From NCBI GenBank assembly GCA_002286715.1, contig NSJX01000005.1, forward strand, positions 749,959-813,958: DNA of 64,000 nt. Reading direction: 5' to 3'. Numbering within the stretch: position 1 is the stretch's first letter; each line of letters starts with the position of its first letter. This document shows, piece after piece, positions 11,601-22,100 of this stretch. The notes beneath the pieces were generated by a model that was given only the letters and a program-made list of their open reading frames with translations, made no database searches and had not been told where the DNA came from. A program made the position numbers and the translations under genes. The stretch is from Dentipellis sp. KUC8613. Taxonomy: Eukaryota > Basidiomycota > Agaricomycetes > Russulales > Hericiaceae.

Positions 11601-13541
11601 TCCTGGAGTCGTGTTAGAGATCACCGGCGGACGACTACGGGCTGTAAGAAGACGATCCAGCACCGATGCTTATTGCCATATGGCCCATGGGCATGTCGTG
11701 TCGAGCGTGCAAGCATGACCTAGGGGTAGACGCGCGAGGGCAGATCGCTCTGGGCCCTGGAGCGGGCAGACAAGCAACATTATGGTGCCCGACGCACGGC
11801 TGTGAAAGCAAAAGAAGGGCCGGTGCGCATGACCTGCTGGAAAAGGGCGCCCCACGCAACGTGGTTGCGGCAGACAGGTATGATCACAGAGCCATCGTCC
11901 GCTGAATCTTCTTTAGACGCCCCGCCGACCGTCGCCGCGACAAACCATAATCCAAACTGGGCATGCTGAAGGGCATTTGATGGAATAAGGTTGACAGATC
12001 ATGCATGGGGATCCAGGCCGACGTCGACGGCGCCTCGCGTTTGTCCCCCAGAACAGCAACTTGAATGAACCTGCGGCTGAGGAGCATCGGATGTGAGAAG
12101 GCCCAAGTAATCGAGGGGCCCCAGAGGTCCGAGAGCCCTGCTCTCTTATCATATTGCTGCAACGTCATCGTTAGGAGAATTCTTGTCTCCTTGGGATCCT
12201 GCGCCCAGCGCAGGGCAGGCGGCCTGATCCTGATCGAAAGAGAGTGCAGGCCAGCTGATCCTAGGCACAGGCAACCGAGACGTCGAAAGCCAGTTCGACA
12301 TCGGCAAAAAAATAATGGGGCGTTTCATGTATGCTCCAAATTCAGGACCTGTTCGGAGTGGGTGGAAGCAGGACATGTGCATGGGGCTCGTGAGCAGGGC
12401 TTACATTTCGGGGATCACATACAGCCCGCGACCTTCGGCTGGTATGTCGAGGACGCTCGCAGTAACGCATACTCCATGATGTTGTCCCGGTCGCGACCAT
12501 CGGCGTGCTTGAGTTCGCATCTTGCTGGATCTTGCTCCTGTATATAAGAATGAAACATTCTGACACCGGATGGCGACAATGCGGGTCCGGGATCAGGCAC
12601 GACAGAAGATAAACATATGACCGGTGTCACCAGCACCGAGAGATATACATTTACGGACAGCGCGTCGTGAATGCATGATAGTCACATAGGGGCGCGTAGA
12701 TGAGATTGATCCGCTCGTTGCCCGGTCCCGCGCTTTGGTACTGGAGACAGGAAAAGGAAATAATTAGATGGATGTTACGACAGGCACACGGGGTCGCCTT
12801 GGAAGAGGAGGCGGAAAGAGCATCCTGGAGACGTGGTGTTTCGAAACGCGGGCCGGGAAACTGGCAGGGCTACGGGGGCCATGAACTGTGTTTATTGGAA
12901 TTCGGAAACATGGGCCTTTATTGAATTTGCAGGCACTTGCAGGGGCACGGACAAGAGACGCTTGACAGGCTGGGCGTGACTGTAGAAATTGGAAATCCGT
13001 CGAGCAGGTGAACTCGTGAGTGATGCCTCGGGTCCTGTAAAGGGGCTATTTGCTTTGAGACTCGTAAGTATCGTCAAAGAAAACATGCAGTTCGATAAGC
13101 AAACCTTGGGGAAGTTGGCTGCCGAGAGAGTGGTAAGTACTACGGCAGTACTAATTGATTGGCCCGGTGGCCATGGCGTAGCACGTATTTACGCTATACT
13201 TATGTGTTGAACAAGCAAACGGGGAAAGGGCAACTTTCTTCAGCTTGTCTGCATTACCGTCCTGCTGTAGCCTGTTATTCGAGCTCAAGTTGAAGCAATG
13301 ACTGTTGGTGACTAGGAAAGCAAGCTGACGGTGGGCGAGGCCCGGCGAGTTGCCATTTACGGCGATGACGTAGTGGTCTGGTGCAGCCGCGGTGCTGCGC
13401 ACTGGCTTCAATTCATGCCTGAACATGCTCGCCTTCACTTTCAACACCTATCCTCCTCCTTCAACGTCGCACAACTTCTTGTATCTGACATTATTCATCA
13501 CGTTCTTATAGCTTAGCCCCATCAACAAGCTATCGTAGGAT
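8659..13541. other. Gene-poor interval
   Basis: I see no complete gene here. One patch at about 12950-13135 reads as protein-like on the + strand (including FDKQTLGKLAAERV followed by a GTAAGT donor), but I could not build start-to-stop exons around it. The final 300 bases before 13542 are probably the promoter and leader of the SAF1-like gene. Elsewhere open frames are short and overlap on both strands. Confidence 0.4.
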
Positions 13542-15771
13542 ATGCCGACTCTCACAGATCTTCCTGTTGAAGTGCTTCTGGACAACCTAATTCCTCTGAT
13601 TCCAATACGCGATGTCTCCAGGCTTGCGAGGACCAACAAATTCTTCGCCATACTATGCGCCGATGATATGCTCTGGAAGAAGAAATGTCAAGAGGATTTC
13701 AACTTCACTGGTTCCGAGACCGCACGCACGAGCGGGTTTATGAGGCTCTACAGAGGCCTGAGCCGTCCTAGAATATTTGTTTGGGGGTACGCAGATTGGG
13801 CAGATAGATCTTTCGTTAAACTGACCATCTTATATCGTTAGGGAGAACCGTAACGGTCGACTTGGGAACCCGGTCTTGGCTCACCACGAGTATCAAAGGG
13901 CCGTCTTCCAGCCCTCAGAGCTCACAATTCCAGGGGTACGCATCGTTAGCCTCGTCGCCGGTGGCATGTACGTCGCAGTATTCTTGAGTCTCATTGTGGC
14001 CTGTTGATCCAATATGCACCTCAGGTCATTCCATGCACTCGATTCCGAGGGAAACATGTACGTCTGGGGTATGTGGTCTATTCACCCTCAGATATAGGTC
14101 GTATAATGACATTCAACACAGGAACTCTGGATGGAGAGGGCCAGATGGCTTTGAACAGCGAAGGCTTTTCGATTCCATATAAATCCGCATTGACGCCTCA
14201 TAAGCTCCTCCTTCCAGAGCCAATTCGAAGTATCAGGTTCGTTAATGTCCTCACTTTGAATTACATGTATCAAGCTCATGACCCTCCTAGTTGTGGACGA
14301 CTTCACACCATGGCTCTGGACTCCAAGTCTCAAGTGTGGACATTCCTCAGCTGGGGCCGTCCATTCCTTCTCCGATCCCCGCTCCTCGACTGTCACGCTC
14401 CGGACACGACACCGCTACAAGTCGAATGCGGCTGGGCCTTCTCATCCGTCCTCACGAAGTCGGGTGATGTCCTCGTATACTGGCCCTTTGGTGGTACAAT
14501 CACGGCCCTCGTCCGAGCTAAAATGGCCGAAATGAACGCCGAGGGCGACAAGAACGCCTATGGGCGCGAAGGTATCATCGCATGTGCACCCTGGGCATTA
14601 GAGGTGGACCCAGTCAGGCTACCAGCTATACCATCCTTGCTGCCGACCTTGCCCGATAGCGGGCTCAACGCGGAACGGCTGGCAGAAGAGACGAGGCTTG
14701 TCAAGATTGCGTCTTTCGATAACTATATCGTTGGCTTGACGAATAAAGGCCATGTTCTGAAATATGGCCCCTTGAGTGATGAGACCTCCTTCACTCAGTC
14801 CGGTGTCCGGTGGGAATATGTGAGTGCGACCAATCCTGATTTGAATACTGCCACTGAAATAGGCGACAGCTCCCCAACTTCAGCGAAGCTGCTCGTGTCG
14901 CAGAGGATCCCGCATTCTCCGCAGAGGGCTCACAGCTCGAGGCTCCAAAGACGATGCTCATCAACCATGTAAGCCTCTGCTCACCTCATCCTCCCAGACA
15001 CCCTCTTAATCCACCCACCCCAGATCTCCGCGCACTTCGAGACCTTCGTCGCCTACTCCACCGGGGCCAGCTCCATCATCCTCATGGGCGACACCTCCAG
15101 CACGCCCTCCAGCGCGCCCAAGATCAACCCGCACCTGCAGGCGCGCAACATCATCTCCATCGTGCTCGGGGACTACCACTTCGCCGCGCTCACCGCGGCG
15201 GGGCAGCTGCTCACCTGGGGCGCGTACTCGCAGGGCGCGCTCGGGCTCGGCGACCCGCTCGCGCTGCCCGTCGGCGCGCCCGGCGCGTATGCGAGCGCGC
15301 GCGAGCGCGCGGACGCGCAGCGGCGCAGGTGGGGCCCGATCGCGCCCCCGGACGTGCAGGTCCCCGCGGAGGTCGCGTTCGGGCATGCGCCGCCCGGGCG
15401 CATGTTCTGCTTTGCGGCGGCGGCGTCCGGGTGGCACACGGGTGCTCTGGTCATTGATCTCGAGGTGCGTCGATTCCCTCTCATATCCTAATTTCGCGTG
15501 TCTAACTTGAACTGCGCATATGCAGCCGGAGAAGACGGACGACGAGAAAGAGCCGACGGACGCCATGCCTGGTCGATTCCCTGCTGGTCCTACGCCGTCG
15601 GAGCCGGAGCTGCCTCCCCCCGCCGACATCCCTGGGCCGCCGCAGGCGGGCGGGTTTGCGAGTATCCTTCGGTTAGGGTATCCTGCGCGCGGGATGGGAT
15701 ATACGGGTATCATGGGAGGACGGGGGAGGGGCCGCGGGCGTGGTGGACCGCCCCCTCCTGAGCCGAGTTAG
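13542..15771 (+). CDS. SAF1: SAF1-like F-box protein with RCC1-type repeats
   Basis: Eight exons (13542-13786, 13842-13967, 14025-14068, 14122-14236, 14291-14819, 14870-14968, 15024-15464, 15526-15771) give 614 residues. All introns are 50-61 bases and all phases agree. The N-terminus is an F-box (LTDLPVEVLLDNLIPL, then a WKKKCQEDF end). Repeating WG-centred motifs follow: VWGENRNGRLG, AGGMSFHALD, VWGTLDGEGQMAL, CGRLHTMALD, LGDYHFAALT and WGAYSQGALGLGDP. These are typical of RCC1 propellers. In yeast, Saf1 is the SCF receptor that sends the inactive proenzyme of adenine deaminase Aah1 to the proteasome; a similar E3 substrate-receptor role is inferred here. The C-terminus carries an unusual Gly/Arg run (GGRGRGRGRGG). 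The exon at 15024-15464 is far more GC-rich than the preceding ones. Confidence 0.9.
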
Positions 15772-16142
15772 CTGATTATAAAATTGTGTAGGGCTGGAGA
15801 TGGAAAGTTGAGGATTGTGGATTGTGAATTATGGCTTTGGGATTATTGTATGCATGACGGGTCCACAGTGGAGTGAACTGTTGTAGCGATAGTGGATATT
15901 TTGTTGTAACAAGACCGAGTTTGAACATGATCTGTGCAATTCCAAGGAATTAAGACTTGAGACGTTGAGGACGAAATTCGAGTGCTAAGGCCTGTCGTCC
16001 GGCAACCACATTCAACAGCTCAGACGATCGACAAGATAACGCGAAAACAGAGAGTGAAACAGATAGATTTCCAAGTGATATAAGTAGTGTAGTGTACAAT
16101 ATGCAGCTATGTAGATCATGATGTCCGAACAATATACCAGTA
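15772..16142. other. Convergent intergenic region (SAF1-like / TOR 3' ends)
   Basis: This 371-base AT-richer spacer lies between the stop codons of two convergent genes. It must hold both 3' UTRs and polyadenylation sites. No further gene is seen. Confidence 0.6.
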
Positions 16143-19100
16143 TTACCAGAAAGCACACCTGGGAACCGGCGGCACACAGTGAGCACATACACGAGTCAGA
16201 CCTAGACAGAGAACCACGTACCATCCAGAGAAGCATTGACAGAGATTTTCCAATGAGGTTGCCTGCAAGATGAGCTTGTCGACTTGGGCGGGGACAGGCA
16301 AGGAGACGTCAGGGTTGAAGTCGCGGCCTGAACAAGCACAAGCGGTGTCAGTCAGGGCTAGCAGGCTCGGACGGAGTGGTACGCACCAGTAAGTTTGTGC
16401 TGTACGCGGTTGTAGACAGCGAGCGCGCGCTCGTTTCGGATTTCTTGCGCCTCTGCAGACAGATATCAGCAGCCGTTTCCACACTCCATAGATACACGAA
16501 TGACTTGCCATTCAAGATATCATTCTCATCCGCCTTCAACTTGCGAGTCGGTCCTTGAGGATACTGGCTGTCTCGCACCAAGTCTGACGTCCGCACGGTG
16601 TCACCTCCTGCAGCAATATCTCAGATACGGGAAGATAGAGAATTGACAGACAGACGTACCAGCAACGCGCGGCTCGGTCGGCATCAACCTCCAGTTGATG
16701 AGGGGATCATAGACGAACGCTTCCAACACGGCCATGAGAGACTCCTTGTTGTCGCGCAGCACCGACATGGTGATCTCGCAAGTATTCCTGAAGCTGCCCT
16801 CGATGCCACTGACCTGTATACACATGCCCCATGTCAAGTCAAATCCACACATTAGATGAACACCGATGAAGCAACGTACCTCCATCGCATGCGTGAGCAT
16901 CCTCGTCAGCCTGAACGGAATCTTCTCCGGGAACTTCTCGCGGTGCATAGCCACCTCGAAGCAGTCGCCGAAATCGATGTGCACGACCTTGCCCGTCTTG
17001 CGCTCGAGCATCAGGTTGGACGGGTGCCTGTCGCCGAGCCCGAGAATGTGCCCGACCATGCTGTTCACGGCAAGCGACCGGGTGTACGTCGCACGGCGCT
17101 CGAGCCAGTGCTCGGAGTTCACACTCTTCAGCCATAAGACGCGGTAGAGGTCTTGGCCGGTGGTGTTCTCCAGAGCATATTCGAAGACCTCGATCTTTTG
17201 CAAGAGCATGAGGTTCTCGTAGTCAGGAGCCATCTATGGCAGGTAGATGTTAAAAATTGAAAAGAAGTCCACAGTGATCCGCATACCTGGAGCATCAAGC
17301 GGTACTCAATATTGAGCAACACCTTGCGGCTGTCACGATAATCGCGGACTAGAACGTGGAAAGTATCGGTGTCGTGTACCCATCCCAATAGACCGGCATG
17401 TGGCCCTAACGGAATGACGGGGTATCTCTGGATATGCAGGCGGCGCTTGAAGCTGTTGGTGTCGACCGAGAGAAGCGTGTTGACGAGACCAAACAGCTGC
17501 ATCACTCGTTCGTCCTGGCGCAGATCCTCGTGCCCTAGGTCGCGAGCATTGTTAGTCAATGATGCAAAAGTAGACGTGTGAAGAGGAAATACACACCCTT
17601 GAGGAGATATTGATAATCTTTGCCGTCGCTACCCTTCAACGACAGACGACGTGGTCGTTGTTTGGAAGATATGACAGTCAACTTGGGCGCGAAGCTCATG
17701 ATCCGAACTATGGGCTTCCCACTCTGGTACGTGCCTACACGACTTTTGTCAGAGACGAGCGTACCCGTTGCTAATTGTCAACTTACCTGGAACAGCGAGG
17801 TCCAAGTTTCGGGCCTTCAGTAGGTCGGGTGACACATATTGGAGGTCCAGCGTCGTCAGCGTCGGCAGGGTCTTTTCGACTTTCTTGAACACCTAAGGAA
17901 GGCTGTTCAGCACAACGCGCCCGCAAAGACCATCGTCTGGCTTACCGTGTAGTAGATATCCCATGCATGGTCGAGGTCCTTGACCTCGCCGTATTTCTGG
18001 TACCGGCGGCAGGCCTCCCGGGCTTCGTGGAGATCGCGTCCGAATGCCTGGTGGAATGAGGTCTCGCGAGCCGTGGTGGGACCCTATGATCACGAAGGTC
18101 AAACCAAAGTTAAAACCAAAGAAACCGACACTATAGCGCACAGCTTCGAGCATCTCATGCAACGGTTCCAGAGCAGCGATCATGCCTTCAGGGTTAGCTT
18201 CATTGAAGTATTGTCTGGAAGCCTCTTCGAGCCGTTCGTGCCATAACTCATGCCACAAGATAGCGACACGAATCAACTCATGACTGACGACAAGAGCCTG
18301 CAGATCAGCTAGAATGAGCAACTAATCATAACGCCCAGAATTCGGAATCATACCTGTTCGACAACAGTGGGACTGTGCTCTTTCATGCGATCCATGATGG
18401 CAAGGGCAGCGTTCTTTCGCGACATGCTTGAAGACTTGGAAGCGACAGTGAGGGGATAGATCAAAGCTTGCGGATGGTGTTTGCCGACGTCTGTCAGCAG
18501 ACTCGTGATGTTCCTGCGGATATTGGTGCTGGGTGTTTGAATACGGGCGATGATCTATGGGCCATGCTCAACAGCTGCTGCGGTATACGAGACAAAGTCT
18601 ATATCAAAATACCTGAGGGATGACTTCGAGCCAAGTGTCAACTTCGACGCTGCTGAAGCCGCTGGCCATGGCGTGGCTGACTTCATCATGTGCACCAAAC
18701 TTGAACCAGAGGGTCAGCAGTCGTAGAGTGTCTTGCAGTGCGGTCTCGTTGCGTAAGGCAATCGAACGGAAGAAACCTATAGGGAAGGTTACATGCAACT
18801 CATAGATAAAGGAAAATATGACATGCCTTGGACAGCCTGGACGATATGAGGGACCATGCCACCGCCAGACAAGTCAGCAGTCTTGCTTTCCGACTGGCTG
18901 ACCAAGTGCCCCACGACTTCGAAGTTCGCCAGAGCCCACGTGTGCCAGGCTTTGTACCAGTTGGGATCGTAATGGGTCGCGAGAAGATATGAATGAAGGA
19001 TATCATTCACGTTCCTCTGGAAAAGTAGTGAGAGCGAAGCGAAGGAAAAAACGATAAAGGTGCGTACCGATCCCCAATCGTCACTGAGCTCCATTTGCCA

Positions 19101-22100
19101 TTCACCTTGCTTGAAATAGCAACGGGCGAGCAAGCAGGAGAGTTCGTCCAACTTCTGCCTGGAAACTCCCGGTCGTTGTGTCCTTTCAGTGGTCTCCGCC
19201 TGCAGGTCCCGGGATAGACTTGTCGTGAATTGCTGCAAGAAGGTCAAGCTTTCTTCGCGTGCTCCATCGGCCCACATGTACTTGAGTTGGGCATATACGA
19301 CGTTTGGCGGTGCTTTGAGGTGCTAAATAGCAAAATCAGTCGAACCCAAATCGCACATAGAGGGATGGATTGAGCCAGAGCGTACCCTTTCTTGCGATAG
19401 AAGCGAGTTGATAGTCTTCTCCGCAAGTAACATCCGGTCCGACTTTCTGCACAGGTTGGCGAACTTGATCCACATGACAGGGTCGTCTTCAGGACTCAGC
19501 ACCAAGGTCCGGACTTGGAGGATACGTTGCCAGACTTCAACATCCGGTTGGCATCCTTGCAATCTGTCGAGATATGATCAGCATGAGGCGCAAGAAACCA
19601 ACAAACGAAACGCCACCCGCACCTCTTCATCCAAGTCTTCCGCAGGGTCTGTTGCCGCTCGGGCTGATCAGCGTATTGCTTGTACGCGATGATCTCTTCC
19701 AGCTCAGAGAGCATCTGTGCGCGGACCATGATACTACAATAGCAAAGGTCGGATGTCTTTGCCATTATACAATGAAAATCAAACACTCACTTGTAAGAGC
19801 GCCCATAGCTCTCTCCAACCAGCGACGTAAGCTCCGGATCCAGCAAATCGCGAGCCTTAGTTATGTGGCCGAGAGCCTTCGTGAACTGGTTCTGGTGCAC
19901 CGACAGAATCGCGCGGTAGAACGCGCGGTCCGGCGAATCGGACTTCATCGTCGTGATATAGTCCTCCATCGAGTCCCAGTCATTCAACGACCATGCCGCC
20001 GCTGCCGCCATAGGGGCGATTTCCCTGCGATCCTCGTGGTTCGCATTGGACCAGTTCTCCTCAACCTGGGCGGCGAGCAGATCCCATTCGCCAAGCGCGT
20101 GCAGACACTTCATCTTTCCGATCGCAATGTCCGGCGCATCAGGGTCTTCCTGCGCCTTCCGCTCGTACGTAGCCAGAGCATCTTGCCATCGACCAAGCCG
20201 CTCGTACCACTCCTCATGCTTGCTCACGTCGTATTGCTCTCTCGCGATAAGCAGGGTTCCCCAGGCGGCGTCGTGCTGCTGAAGTTTCGTGTTGATGTTG
20301 ATGAGCGATTCGATGATATTGGGTGAGGTTTCGGAGAAAAATTCGAGTTCCTTGTAGTGCAGCGCCTTGGCGTATGCGTGGTATCGAAGGGCATATTCAC
20401 CGAGTGTGCTGTTCTCGATCGGCAAGCGCTGGTCTTCATGCTCCATGAATTCACAGAGGTTCAGCAGCCGGTGGATGATGTCGGACGGCGTATTTGTAGA
20501 GGTGATGGCGAAGTCGATGGCACGAACAAGGTCCTCCTATACAGCTGTTGAGCATTCAGCTGATAACTACGTCGCCAAACGCACCTGATATTGCTCATAC
20601 AGCTCCCGCCAGCAGGAAATGAATGCCGCGTTGAATAGCTCCTTCGCAAGTGGTTGATGGATATCGACAAGACTCATGCATGCACGAAGAGCGTGCGAAG
20701 GCGACTCCTTCATGAACTCGACCGACAAACGATGCATCCACTCAGTCCAGTCCTCTTTGGTGGAGATATTCGATGTATCCCAGGCTTGCTTCAGATGCTG
20801 CTGATTTACTGTCATCTTCGCTGCCTCTGCGGGGGCTGAAAATTCGGGTGCTTTATTGCTCTCGTTCATGCTGACCGAACACTGTGAGTAGAATAATCAA
20901 GGGAAGGCACAACATACGCACATTAGCTCCAGGGTGCCCAGCTCCTGCGGCAAACGCTCCCCGTTCAGAAGCTTCGAGATGAGATTCTCGTATTTCGGAT
21001 GGGGGATCCGGTTGCGCGCCAACACCTACAAGACAATTGAGACCTCAACACCTTCCTGAACCAACCTGCGCCACATACCTTACTGATAGTCGGCACGAAG
21101 ATAGCGAAATCAGAGCCAAGCTGGATCACCAACGAACACAGCGTGTCCATAACCGCCATGCGCAGCTCATTCGTCGAAGATCCCAAGACCCGGACCAAAG
21201 GATGGATAATGCGCGACGCATGGTCGGAGAAGTTCACCCTCCCCGACAGCCCATCAATCGTCAAAATGGCCTTCTTGCGCAGCGCAAGCGGCGCCTCGGG
21301 GCGCTCGTACGTCTTGACGATGATGGGGATGACAAGATGCAGGTACTCCTCGATGTTCGCGCCGAACGTGAGGAATGCATCGAACACCTTGATCTGCGTG
21401 CTCGCGCGCTTCTCCTTCTCGTCCATCGCGCCGTCGAACACGCGCAGGATCAGCGGCAGGATGGTCGGCAGGAACGGCTTGAACTCGGCGTCGAGCGCTT
21501 TGCCCAGGGACTCGATCAGTGAGACTAGAGGGAGCTGCAGAAGGCTGTTTTCCCAGAGCTCGGTGATGAGGCTGAAGATCTCTGGCATGTAGTTGCGGAC
21601 ATGCTGTCGGATGATACCAACAAGAATCGCTAGCTGCTGAAGATGGAATTCCTGCAGACGGGCGGTGGAGCTGCGAGTAACGGCCGCAAACGCAGGGATG
21701 ATCTAGAGCGGGTCGGTCAAAGAGTGACTGAATTGATGCATGTTAAACACACCTGAGGCAGGAAAGTGACACATTTCAGGCCCTGCGTCTTGAAGATGGA
21801 CATAATCGCTTCGATGACCGTATGATGATGGCCGCTGAGTGACTGGTCTTTCAAAATGCTCAGCAGAGCATTGATCACAACCGTCTGGTAGTAGTCGTCC
21901 GACGCAGACGATGTCATGTACGTCAGATTGATGGCATTCGTAGCAGGGGCAGCAGATTCGCTCGGTGAGTCCGCATCTGGTTTCGACTGAGGCGCCAATG
22001 TCAGCGAGAAGATAAGAGAAAAAATGAAGGGTAAACCACTCACCTTGCGCCTGTAAGGATCTAACGCGCCCAAAATACCAAGGACCTTGATGACATCCCT

